Under the pieces are notes generated by a model, which was not told the DNA's origin, ran no database searches, and saw only the letters and a program-made list of their open reading frames with translations. From Lathyrus oleraceus (lineage: Eukaryota > Streptophyta > Magnoliopsida > Fabales > Fabaceae), in the NCBI RefSeq assembly GCF_024323335.1, contig NC_066579.1, forward strand, positions 359,042,665 through 359,106,664: a stretch of 64,000 bases of DNA. Direction: 5' to 3'. The stretch's first letter is position 1; every line of letters starts with the position of its first letter. Made by a program: the position numbers and the translations under genes. Shown here piece after piece: positions 48,901-59,524 of the stretch.

Positions 48901-51362
48901 TCATGCAAAAATTCAAACCAATTTGAGTTCAAGAAGCATGGTAATTAAAATCATGAAGTTGGACATGAATGGTGTGACACAAATTGTCACACCCCTATTC
49001 AAAAAATCACAACTCACAAACCAGCAATGATAAATTCACAAACTCTACACCAAAATCACCATGAACATGTCTAGTTTAAGCACAAAAAATTTGGGAAGCA
49101 TTGGATAAAGTATCATCATTTCACAATCAATTTGGTAAGACATACATAAAATGGACACATATGACAAACCCTAGCACATTTTAAAATCCATACATGCAAA
49201 AAATCTGGAAAAATCATGATAAAAAACTAGAGATCAAGAGGATTATTTTGCAAAAAATCCCATCAAAATTGGATAAATATTGATTGGCTTATGATTTTTG
49301 AAAGATTAGTATACAAAGTGAAATAAAAATTAAAATAGAAAATGATTAATTAAATAATAAACACGGAATGGCAAACTTGTAATTTTCTGGTCAGTTAAAT
49401 GGAACGCAGCGTTCCAATTAGAAGCGTGGCAACCGGCTATTGGTTCATGGCAATAAAACAGTCAATTTTCATGCAAAAACAAAAGCTAGCGACCAAACAC
49501 GAATTCCAGCGGATCAAAACAAATTCTGGGTTGAATATTTCTAGGGTTCCTGGGCTGTTCATCGTGTTCATCAATGGGGGATGAACTTTTGTTCCAGATT
49601 TGGACAACAAGCATGCTAATCGAATCGTCTAACAACATACATCACAAATCCAACATTCATTTTCATTAAATCATGCTAACAAGAAAGAACAAAGCACAAA
49701 CATATTCGAATGCCAAACTTTGAATCCATGTATCTCTCTCAATATGCAATCATTTTACACGATTTAAGGCTCAGAATAATCAGCATGGCAAGATCTTCAT
49801 AAAGCATAGCATGATTTTGAAAAATGAGAGAGTCGAAAATCTTACCAGATTTGAAGAACAATGATGAAATGAGGTTGTTTGGCCGTGCAAAGTAGAAACA
49901 GATGCTCAACAAGGTTCCAGAAGATGAATGGAAGAAGGGTTCTAGCTCAACAAAGCTCCATTTTCCTCTAATCACAAGCTGCCATGGAAATGGCCAAGCA
50001 TAACAGTTCCACGAATTGGCTTTACAGTTGTAAAACAAGGCTTGCAATGGCTTCCAATAAGATGGTGAATGATGGCACAAGGCACAGTAGCACGAGTTCC
50101 TTGAAGTTTTTTAGAAAAAGTTCAGATGAGCAAAAAGAGAGTTTGAGAGAAAAAGGAAATTTGATCTGTTTTGTGTAAGAGTGTGCTAGGGTTGTTCTGC
50201 AGAAAATGAAGTATATATATATGCTGTTTAATGTTGCTAATCATGGTTAATGAAGATGGTAATTAGTTTTGGCTTAAAATGAAGTGTTTTGGAAATTAAT
50301 GAAATTCCACTTAAATGACAAGGGCATGTGCTACAGCTGCGAAATGGGCCTTAGACAAACTCCAAACTCAATTTCTGAACACTTTCAATTAGTAGAAATT
50401 GTTGGAAATGGCTAATTTGAAAGGTCATTTTTTCACCTCACTCATTTTTAATTCATGCCACTTGAAAAAGGCCATTTTGATTGGTGAATTTTTGGTGAAT
50501 TGTGATGAAGGATTTGGATAGCATCAAATATGACTTGTAGCAAAAAACCTCACTCAATTTGGCCAAATGGTTTGGAAGATATGCCACTTTGAAGTTCAAA
50601 AATTCTTGAGAATGATTTGATCATAACTTGCCAACCATAAATGAGAAATGAGTGTTCTTGGACTTTTTGAAAATGGGAGAACAAGATATTCAACTTTCAT
50701 GTTGGGAAAAAATTCATTTGAAGCTTGTATGATGATGTAATTTTGAGGATTAAGACTTTCCATTTTTGGCAAATTCCAATTACAGGTCAACTTTCTATTT
50801 TTGGAAATTTCTTGTCTGACTTCAAATTCTTCACTGTGGATGTTTGACATGTTATATGAGGCTTATATGGACATGAATGAGACCTCTCAAACCAATTCCC
50901 ACCATCAAATCACTGATTAAATGCACAGTTGACCAAGGTTGACTTTGCTAGGGTTTTGGTTGACTGAACCATGTTCTGATGAATTCCAAACCCTAATCAC
51001 CTGAGATCTTGATTCCAAATGATGTCAAAACTCATATGAACTCTTGATGAATGATCATGGTGCCCAAATTCTTCAAGAATGGCCATCATCTATCTCAATG
51101 ACTGACTTTGACTGATTTGACCTAATTGGCTTCATCTGCAAGTAACATGGTTAGATGACAATATTTTTGTACCTTTGGTTAATAGAAAGATGAAAAGCAA
51201 TGATATACAAATGCAATACATGCTTGGTGATCAAGAACCACACTCACAAGATACCCACCCACTAGGAGGGAAACAAAGGTGCACAAAGATCCTTGAGGCA
51301 ATGATATGATATGATATGATATGGACCATGAGGGATCTTAGGGACAAAATTGGGGTCTTACA
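45958..51362 (-). mobile_element. Outer full-length Ogre LTR (5' LTR of B)
   Basis: 5405 bp on the minus strand from TGTAAGACCCC (51362) to CGCTACA (45958). The outer flank GAGCT at 51363-51367 equals the sequence at the far end of the compound element. Near its start it carries one more ATGAT unit than the central LTR (51301-51320). Confidence 0.94.
50212..50222 (-). promoter_or_regulatory. TATA box of the outer Ogre LTR
   Basis: ATATATATATA on the minus strand, about 1.14 kb into the LTR. It is the promoter expected to transcribe copy B from its own 5' LTR. Confidence 0.6.
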
Positions 51363-51367
51363 GAGCT

Positions 51368-52465
51368 TAATTTGAGGATCATTATCATGTTCATCTAAGT
51401 GGAAGTTACAAGATACATTGAGGATCTCTTATGAGACTTGTTTGATTGCTTTTGCCTTGTGCTTGCTTATTCCAAAGGATGGGATCTACTTGGATCATCT
51501 ATATTATCTCAAGAGAGGAACTCCTAGTGTGGTTTCATTTCTTATCCCCCCACCTTTTTATTCTCTTTAGGACTTAACCTTCTTCATCTCTCCACCCTAA
51601 CCCAAGCCAAAACACTTTTTGTGCAAACATCTGACTATTGTTTTCAACATTAGAAACCTAAGCCTTATGCTTTTGATTTTCAAACTTTCTTTTCATAAAC
51701 ACTCATTTTGAATTGAATCTTTAAGTCAACCTTGACCGTTTTTGTATATACTTCTAATTGGTAAATATAACCCATTCAAATGTGCTTTTTGTGGTTTCAA
51801 TGATCACTTCTTAATCAATTTTTTTCATAACCTTTAGCTATTAGGTTTGAGTTATCTTTGTGGTAGATGTAATACTCACCTTTATCCTTAGTGATGGACA
51901 ATGAGTCTTCCATGCTTATTATAGGGTTAACCCCTCACTAGCATGTTGAAGTTATCCTCACATGGTGGATTTGTGGTTTTAGGTTGAGTTTTCTCCCTTT
52001 GATAACAAAAGACCTTAAGGCTTTTGGACCAATCAATCCACTCATTTGTTTTGAGATTTTTACCCCGAACTACGAGGTTTTAATCCTAATCTTTTTATAA
52101 GAGGGTACGTAGGCAATGGGTTTATCCATCCAAACACAAAATGTAAATAACTTGTATATTCTTTTCTCATCTCTTCAATCATGTTTGCACAAATAAAATT
52201 TTCACAAAACAATAACCTTCACAAGCATGAAAAGGGCTCCCTAGGAGTACCTAGGATGTTTTGGGTGCCTAACACCTTCCCATTGCATAACCAACCCCCT
52301 TACCCAGATCTCTGTTTCTTTTACTAGTTTTTGTTAAAACTTTTAGGTTTTTGTTCGCTTTCTAACCATTCCTCTGGATAAATAGAAGTGCGGTGGCGAC
52401 TCGACTTTGTATGATTTACCTTGGATTTAGTCAATATCTCCAATGGTAACGAATACACCGCTAAA
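51368..52465 (+). mobile_element. Ogre C 5' LTR, second part
   Basis: Continues the LTR of C after the compound insertion and ends CGCTAAA at 52465, where the A/B LTRs end CGCTACA. It includes the conserved CCTAGGAGTACCTAGG block (52240-52255) and, near the end, GGATAAATAGAAGTGCGGTG, which is shared with the A/B family. Confidence 0.88.
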
Positions 52466-52471
52466 GAAAAG

Positions 52472-52489
52472 TGGCGACTCTGCTGGGGA
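52472..52489 (+). other. Ogre C primer binding site
   Basis: TGGCGACTCTGCTGGGGA, identical to that of copies A and B and at the same 6-bp distance from the LTR end, preceded by GAAAAG. Confidence 0.87.
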
Positions 52490-53383
52490 CAAAATCCCTA
52501 GTGGGTTTTGCCAACTTTTCACACTTGTTGTATTATATTTGTTTTGTGACATATTTTTGTGCAATTTGGGATTACTGTATTGTATGTAATGATTGAATTG
52601 CTTGATATATTAATTCCTTGTGTGCTTGGTGATCTTTGTGAGATGAGTTCTATACCCGAACTCGAGTGCACTTAGGATAGGAGAATGGCATAGTCTCGTT
52701 GACTTGTGTGGAGTTATTCCTTAGCAAGTTGACTTGCGAGTCTATTCACTTGGTGGAGGTCATGTTGGGATTAATAATGTCACACAAGTAAGTTGTGGTT
52801 AGACATTACTCTTTCCAATATAGACCTTAGAAGCCAAGGACCTTAGTTTACCAAACCCATCTTGGCCTATTTTTAGGATGTAGTGCGGAAGTCGTTCAAA
52901 TGTAAGATTTGATACGATTGTTACGCGATACTACACTCATAAGAGTCTCTCTTGAGAATATTTTTGGAATACGAGTAGTCGTTTCTCCGATAATATCCGA
53001 AAGATGGGATGATGACTATGGGAACCTCTTGTAGAACATGTTTGGCCGGTTTAAACCCTAGTACATTCCCTTTGGGTGGTTCTTAACCGAGACTTCATGC
53101 TCGTGACTTGCAACAAACCCTTGATTCATGGTTGATCCGTTCATATGGCCTTAATATCAATGGAACTTGGGTGTTGATAAGGTGTAAACCATAATCCACC
53201 AAAATGGATGATTGATATTAAGGATGATATGATCCATCCCATGACCTTTGTTTGGTGTGTTTTGCTTGATCCTTGAGTGTGATTGTTGCATTCATGCATT
53301 CATGCATCCATCTGCATCCATATCATCAATAATAAAAGAAATTTTCAAGGAACTTAAGGGGTTTATTTGCAAAATTTTCAGAC
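52490..53383 (+). other. Ogre C 5' leader
   Basis: About 0.9 kb of leader with no coding signal. CCTTAATATCAAT (53149-53161) and ATTGATATTAAGG (53211-53223) are perfect 13-bp complements around 49 nt. This is the single-copy form of the segment that is duplicated in the A/B leader. Confidence 0.7.
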
Positions 53384-54835
53384 ATGGAAAGACAAAGAAG
53401 GAATACAAAGAAGTATAGCTTCAGGCAACCAGATTTGAAAGAGTTAAGGAATCCGACATCCTATGTATTAGATCCCTTGGGTTTCAAAGCTCGTTTTGGG
53501 AAGCTTCTTCCTCTTCTGACTACTCAGGTGGATGAAGGGTTGATGAGCGTATTGGTGCAGTTTTATGATCCTCTGTACCGTTGCTTCACGTTTCTGGACT
53601 TCCAGCTTTTGCCTACCCTTGAGGAGTATGCCTATCTTGTGGGTATACCTATCCTGGATCAGTTGTCGTTCAGTGGCTTGGAGAGTATTCCTACTTCTCA
53701 AGAGATAGCTGACATGTTGCACATAGATGAATCTCTGGTTGGTGCTCATATGACTACCAAAGGTGGAATTCAAGGTCTCCCTTCTGAGTTCCTCATTGCT
53801 CAAGCTACTGTTTATGGGAAGGCCATGAGTGAGGACGCCTTTGAGGCTATATTTGTACTTCTCATCTATGGGTTGGTATTGTTCCCCAACATCGACAAGT
53901 TTGTGGATGTGAACGCTATTAGGATCTTCTCTGCTCTTAATCCCGTTCCGACTCTGTTGGGTGATACATATTTCTCTTTGCATATGAGGAATGCGAAGGG
54001 TGGTGGTGCCATTGTGTGTTGTTTGCCTCTGTTGTATAAGTGGTTTATTTCTCACTTACCTCAGACGGTCGCCTTCAAGGAGAACAAGGGATGTCTACGG
54101 TGGTCCACGAGACTTATGTCTCTCACTAATGATGATATCTCTTGGTATAACCGTGTATATGATGGTGTACAGATTATTGATTCTTGTGGTGAATTCTCCA
54201 ATGTACCTCTTCTTGGTACATGTGGTGGGATTAACTACAACCCTGTTTTAGCACGTCGTCAGCTTGGGTTCCCCCTAAAGGATAAACCTAATAACATTCT
54301 GTTAGAGGGTGTGTTCTTTCAGGAGGGTAAAGATCCCCAAGGCTTGAAGGGCAGAATGGTTCGCGCTTGGCGCAAGGTTCATAGGAAAGGAAGGAAGGAG
54401 TTAGGTCCTAAGAATTGCATTGCTTTGGAGCCTTACACTGCTTGGGTAAGGAAGAGAGAATCTGAGTATCTCATGCCTTATGAATATCCGAGACCTACAC
54501 CTTTGATTGTGGTTGGGCCTTCAACCCTCCCTAATCAAGGAGTAGAGGAGTTGAGAGACGAAGACCTATCACGTGCCTGGATCCGTGAAAGGGAAGAGTT
54601 ACTTCAGCAGGTTAAGAAGAAGGATGCTTTGATAGAGTTCCTCGAGCATCAGGTTATTGATGATCCTAATGATGCATAGACTTCTCTACTTCCTCAGTCT
54701 TCCAAGTTTTGGAAGAGGAAGTATGACCGACTCGCCAAGGAAAAGGCAGATATGGAGGCAGCTTATGAGAGAGAGGTGAAGAGGCTTCGTGCAGCTTATC
54801 TTCCTGTGTCCCGAGCATTAGATGATTGTTTCTAG
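53384..54835 (+). pseudogene. Ogre C ORF1, premature TAG
   Basis: Starts MERQRRNTKKYSFRQPDLKE and is colinear with ORF1 of A/B, with the same FDPLY/LPTLEEY-like core, CCLPLLYKWFISHLP segment and charged C-terminal coiled coil. A Trp codon present in A/B is TAG here (54677-54679), truncating the protein to 431 residues. The frame then stays open to TAG at 54833-54835, so the original protein was about 483 residues. No frameshift. Function of ORF1 in Ogre elements is unknown. Confidence 0.88.
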
Positions 54836-55146
54836 AGATCCATAGGATGATTATTTTCATTTTCTCTTGTACATGATTGACAATGATGTACTTCTTTTCC
54901 CTGATATTATTTGATGAGATATTTCCATATGCAATAAAATGCTTAATATTTCCAAAATTTGCAAATAAAACCCTAAGAGTTCCTTTGAAATAAAAACAAA
55001 TCATATGCACAAGCGTTGCATGCATCATATGCATAAGCAGGTTTTGTTCCCGGCTTCTGGTCTTGTGGTCTAACTCTGTGTTCTTCATTTATTTTGAAGA
55101 CAAGCTGACTCACCGGTACTACACTAGAGCCAACTCTGCAAGACTG
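54836..55146 (+). other. Ogre C spacer between ORF1 and gag
   Basis: About 310 bp without a gene. It corresponds to the ORF1-gag spacer of A/B, and the segment from about 55090 is in frame with gag but upstream of its ATG. Confidence 0.55.
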
Positions 55147-55230
55147 ATGGATCATCTAGAGCAAGAGAACCGTGAACTCAAGGAGGAAGTCGCCAGACTA
55201 AGTGCTTTTGATGGAATCATTCCTGGTTAG
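55147..55230 (+). pseudogene. Ogre C gag N-terminal remnant
   Basis: MDHLEQENRELKEEVARL matches the gag coiled-coil start of A/B. After 18-20 codons the sequence jumps to the tail of the protease ORF and the frame ends at TAG 55228-55230. Nearly all of Gag, including the capsid core and zinc knuckle, is gone. Confidence 0.88.
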
Positions 55231-55623
55231 CCACTTGTCTTCCTTCTCGTACATAGATGTTGAGGATGAAGTTGGAACTCCTTTCAAAGCTTTATCTATA
55301 GCGGAGCCTGTCGAGAAGAGAACTTCTTCATTTACTTCCTATAGAGATGTGAAATTGGCCATTGAGTGTGGTTCAATTGCTGGTCTAGGAAAAATGATTG
55401 AGCTGGAAGACAACAAGTCTCGGGCTGGCATAGGATTTTCTTCTGGGGTCTTCAATGAGAAAGGGATGTTCAAGAGTGGAGGTTTCATCCACACTGGTCA
55501 GGAGGAGGAAGCTGATGCTGTCTTGGAAGAGGATGTAGAGGATTCCGACAATTTTGTCATCCCTGGAGGGATCTGCAACAATTGGGTCGCTGTGGATATT
55601 CCTACAGTTGTCCACAAGTCAGC
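55222..55623 (+). pseudogene. Ogre C protease-ORF C-terminal remnant
   Basis: From LVSHLSSFSYIDVEDEVGT onward this matches the last 135 or so residues of the gag-pro ORF of A/B, downstream of the protease domain. The DTG active site itself is deleted. The frame runs open to the intron donor and the TAA at 55625-55627. Only the part after the deletion breakpoint is real; the upstream open frame is a by-product of the fusion. Confidence 0.87.
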
Positions 55624-55887
55624 GTAATGATCACTTTGTTTAAAAACCCTTCTCCCATGCCAAAAGGAGAAGTGATGACATTGTTGGCAACATAAATACA
55701 ATGATATTTTCATTCAATAAATTCATGTTAAATGTTTGTTTTTCCAATTATTTTCCCTTTTCGCTTTTCGCATGAAATTGGTGATCACATAAAACCCTAA
55801 AAAAGAATAAAATCAATCTTTTCATCTGCATAATGATTTGCCTTGTTTGATTTCTAAAAAGCTTTCATATCTAAAATCATTATGCAG
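55624..55887 (+). other. Ogre C intron between protease and RT
   Basis: Donor GTAATG (the ORF stop TAA is inside it) and acceptor TTATGCAG, 264 nt. The joined frame reads S-A-L-I-S-R-P-I-E-H, parallel to S-E-L-I-L-K-P-I-E-H in A/B. The intron body differs between families more than the flanking exons do, but both borders are kept. Confidence 0.8.
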
Positions 55888-58800
55888 GTTGATTTCTAGA
55901 CCCATTGAACATAATGATCCAACGCCATCTCCCAATTTTGAATTCCCTGTATTTGAGGCAGAGGGAGATGATGTTGAAGAGATTCCTGACGAGATTACCC
56001 GTCTACTTGAGCATGAAAAGAATATCATTCAGCCGCATCTTGAGAATCTGGAAACAGTCAACTTGGGGTCTGAAGATTGTGTGCGAGAAGTGAAGATTGG
56101 GGCACTCCTGGAAGAATCAGTTAAGAAGGGGTTGATTGAATTGCTACGAGAATATGTCGATATCTTTGCTTGGTCGTATGAAGACATGTCTGGTCTAGAT
56201 ACAGATATTGTGCAACATTTCCTGCCCTTGAAGCCTGAGTGCGTGCCTGTGAAGCAGAAGCTCAGAAGAACTCATCCTGATATGGCAGTGAAGATCAAAG
56301 AGGAAGTTCAGAAGCAAATTGATGCGGGGTTTCTGGGCTCTTCTACATATCCTCAATGGGTGGCCAATATTGTGTCCGTGCCTAAGAAAGATGGAAAAGT
56401 CTGAATGTGTGTGGATTATAGAGATTTGAATAAAGCTAGTCCGAAAGATGATTTCCCTATACCACATATTGATATGTTGGTAGACAATACAGCTAAATTC
56501 AATGTCTTCTCATTTATGGATGGATTTTCCGGATATAATCAGATTAAAATGGCACCCGAGGATATGGAGAAGACAACATTCATCACACCTTGGGGAACCT
56601 TCTGTTATCGAGTGATGCCCTTTGGTTTGAAGAACGCCGGAGCCACGTATCAACAAGCTATGACTACCTTGTTTCATGATATGATGCACAAGGAGATTGA
56701 GGTATATGTTGATGATATGATTGCTAAGTCGAGAACGGAAGTTGAACATGTAGAGCACTTGGTGAAGCTTTTTCAGCGTTTGAGGAAGTTCAAGCTTCGT
56801 CTGAATCCCAACAAGTGTACATTTGGAGTCTGTTCTGGCAAGTTATTGGGATTTATTGTCAGTGAAAGAGGTATTGAGGTTGATCCTTCAAAGGTCAAAG
56901 CAATACAAGAGATGTCTGCGCCCAAAACTGAAAAGCAAGTCCGAGGTTTTCTTGGCCGCTTGAATTATATTTCCAGATTCATATCCCACATGACTGCCAC
57001 ATGTGCGCCGATATTCAAGCTCCTCCGGAAAGATCAGTCTCATGATTGGACCGAGGATTGCCATAAAGCTTTCGATAGTATCAAAGAGTATCTGTCTGAA
57101 CCTCCAATCCTGTCTCCGCCTGTAGAAGGAAGACCTTTGATCATGTATCTGACAGTTCTTGAAGACTCGATGGGTTGTGTACTTGGTCAGCAAGATGAAT
57201 CAGGAAAGAAAGAATATGCTATTTACTACCTGAGTAAGAAGTTCACTGATTGTGAGTCTCGATACTCAATGCTTGAGAAGACATGATGTGTTTTGGCTTG
57301 GGCCGCTAAGCGTTTACGCCAGTATATGTTAAATCATACAACTTGGTTGATATCCAGAATATACCCAATCAAGTATATATTTGAGAAGCCTGCTTTAACT
57401 AGGAGGATTGCCCGTTGGCAGATGTTGGTATCTGAGTATGATATTGAGTATCGAGCTCAGAAGGCTATCAAAGGTAGTATCTTGGCTGACCACTTGGTAC
57501 ACCAGCCAATTGAGGATCATCAGTCAGTTCAGTACGACTTCCCAGATGAGGAGATTATGTATTTGAAGATGAAAGATTGTGATGAGCCTACACTAGATGA
57601 AGGGCCAGAGCCTGGTTCCTGAGGGAGTATGGTATTTGATGGCGCTGTAAATCAGTACAGAAATGGTATTGGGGCAGTAATCATTACTCCTCAGGGCACA
57701 CATATTCCTTTTATAGTAAGGCTAAATTTCAAATGCACGAATAATATGGTTGAGTATGAGGCCTGTATTATGGGATTGGAAGAATGCATTGATCTAAGGA
57801 TCAAGCATCTTGATGTTTATGGTGATTCGGCCCTCGTTGTCAATCAGATTAAGGGTGAATGGGAAACGAAACAGCCTGGTCTCATTCCATATAGAGATTA
57901 TGCGAGGAGGATTTCAACGTTCTCTACTGAGGTTGACTTCCATCATATTCCTCGAGATGATAATCGGATGGCAGATGCTCTTGCTACGCTTGCTTCGATG
58001 ATTATGGTTAAATATTGGAATGAAGTTCCAAATATCACTGTGATGCGCTTGGATAGACCAACTCATGTATTTGCAGTCGAAGAAGTGAAAGATGATAAGC
58101 CATGGTATTATGACATCAAGTGCTTCCTTCAGAACCAGATTTACCCGCCTGGGGCATCTGTGAAAGATAGGAAGACTTTGAGGAGATTATCAGGCAGTTT
58201 CTACCTCAATGGCGAAGTGCTTTATAAGAGAAATTTTGACATGGTTCTGATCAGATACGTGGATAGACACGAAGCAAACTTGTTAATGACTGAGGTCCAT
58301 GAATGTTCATTTGGTACCCATTCCAATGGACATGCCATGGCTAGAAAGATGTTGAGAGCAAGCTACTATTGGCTGACAATGGAGTCTAACTGCTGCAAAT
58401 ATGTGAAGAAATGCCATAAGTGTCAAATTTACGCGGATAAGATTCATATTCCCCCGACACTTCTGAATATAATTTCATCACCATGGCCTTTCTCTATGTG
58501 GGAAATTGACATGATTGGCATGATTGAGCCGAAAGCGTCTAATGGACACAGGTTTATTCTCGTAGCAATTGATTACTTCACTAAGTGGGTTGAAGCGGCA
58601 TCGTATGCAAATGTGACCAGACAGGTGGTTGTGAAGTTTATCAAGAATCAACTCATATGTCGTTATGGTGTGCCAGATAAGATCATTACTGATAATGGAT
58701 CTAACTTGAACAATAAGATGATGAAAGAGTTGTGTAATGAGTTCAAGATTGCACACCATAATTCTTCTCCTTATAGACCCATGATGAATGGGGTTGTTGA

Positions 58801-59350
58801 AGCTGCTAATAAGAATATCAAGAAGATTATCCAAAAGATGGTTGTTACGTACAAAGATTGGCATGAGATGCTGCCATTTGCTTTGCATAGATATCATACA
58901 TCTGTCCGCACTTCAACAGGGGCAACCCCTTTCTCTCTTGTTTATGGCATGGAGGCTGTACTCCCAGTAGAGGTGGAGATCCCATCAATGAGTGTCTTGA
59001 TGGAGGCCAAGTTGATTGATGCTGAATGGGTTCAGAGTCGTTATGACCAATTGAATTTGATTAAAGAGAAGAGATTGACTGCCATGTGTCATGGTCAGTC
59101 GTATCAGTAGAGAATGAAGAAATCTTTTGATAAGAAGGTCAAGCCTCGTGTGTTCCGAGAAGGTGACCTCGTGCTCAAGAAAGTCTTGTCTTTCGCGCCC
59201 GATTCCAGGGGTAAGTGGACTCCAAACTATGAAGGTCCATATGTTGTTAAGAGAGCCTTTTCAGGCGGTGCTTTGATACTTACAACTATGGATGGGGAGG
59301 ATTTCACTCGTCCTGTGAATTCAGATGCAGTCAAGAAATACTTCGCCTAA
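55888..59350 (+). pseudogene. Ogre C pol with four nonsense codons
   Basis: Colinear with the 1153-codon pol of copy B over its whole length and in a single frame. RT with YVDDM, degenerate RNase H (again TVLE in place of TDAS), second RNase H, integrase and GPY motif are all present. Four in-frame stops interrupt it: TGA 56402-56404 (before MCVDYRDL), TGA 57284-57286 (after MLEKT), TGA 57620-57622 (just before the second RNase H) and TAG 59108-59110 (near the integrase end). There is not one frameshift in 3.46 kb. The first and last stops fit C-to-T changes at Arg CGA and Gln CAG. The product cannot be full length. Confidence 0.93.
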
Positions 59351-59371
59351 AAATAAAAACAGAATAGCTCG

Positions 59372-59524
59372 CTAAGTTGAAAACCCGAAAGGGCGGCTTA
59401 GGCAAAAATGAGCGTCTCGGTGGATTGAGAACCCGAAAGGGCGATCCAGACAAAAGTTAGAGACATGAAAAAAATGAATATATGCATCCCGCTAGATTGA
59501 GTACCTCATCCTGGGGCAATCTAG
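59372..59524 (+). other. Triple stem-loop element downstream of Ogre C pol
   Basis: Three hairpins start 22 nt after the pol stop: 59372-59401 (CTAAG/CTTAG, tip CCC-GAAA-GGG), 59422-59447 (GGAT/ATCC, tip CCC-GAAA-GGG) and 59492-59524 (CTAGATTG/CAATCTAG). Each is followed by a related CAAAAAT/GTTAG block, so they look like diverged copies of one unit. They correspond one to one to the three in copy B. Confidence 0.7.

Larger units (their letters stand above)
18736..51362 (-). mobile_element. Compound tandem Ogre insertion (B plus truncated A)
   Basis: On the minus strand the order is full LTR (51362 to 45958), complete internal region B, full LTR (31759 to 26360), partial internal region A, and an 84-bp LTR end (18819 to 18736). 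The outermost bases are flanked by GAGCT on both sides (18731-18735 and 51363-51367), a 5-bp target duplication. Removing the insert and one GAGCT restores a continuous LTR of element C. The two internal regions share an LTR and differ by only scattered substitutions, so they are a recent duplication and not two independent insertions. Confidence 0.93.

Noticed and set aside
53468..54055. 195-codon minus-strand ORF opposite ORF1 of C
   Set aside because: Shadow of ORF1. It is not open in the corresponding region of A/B as a conserved protein.
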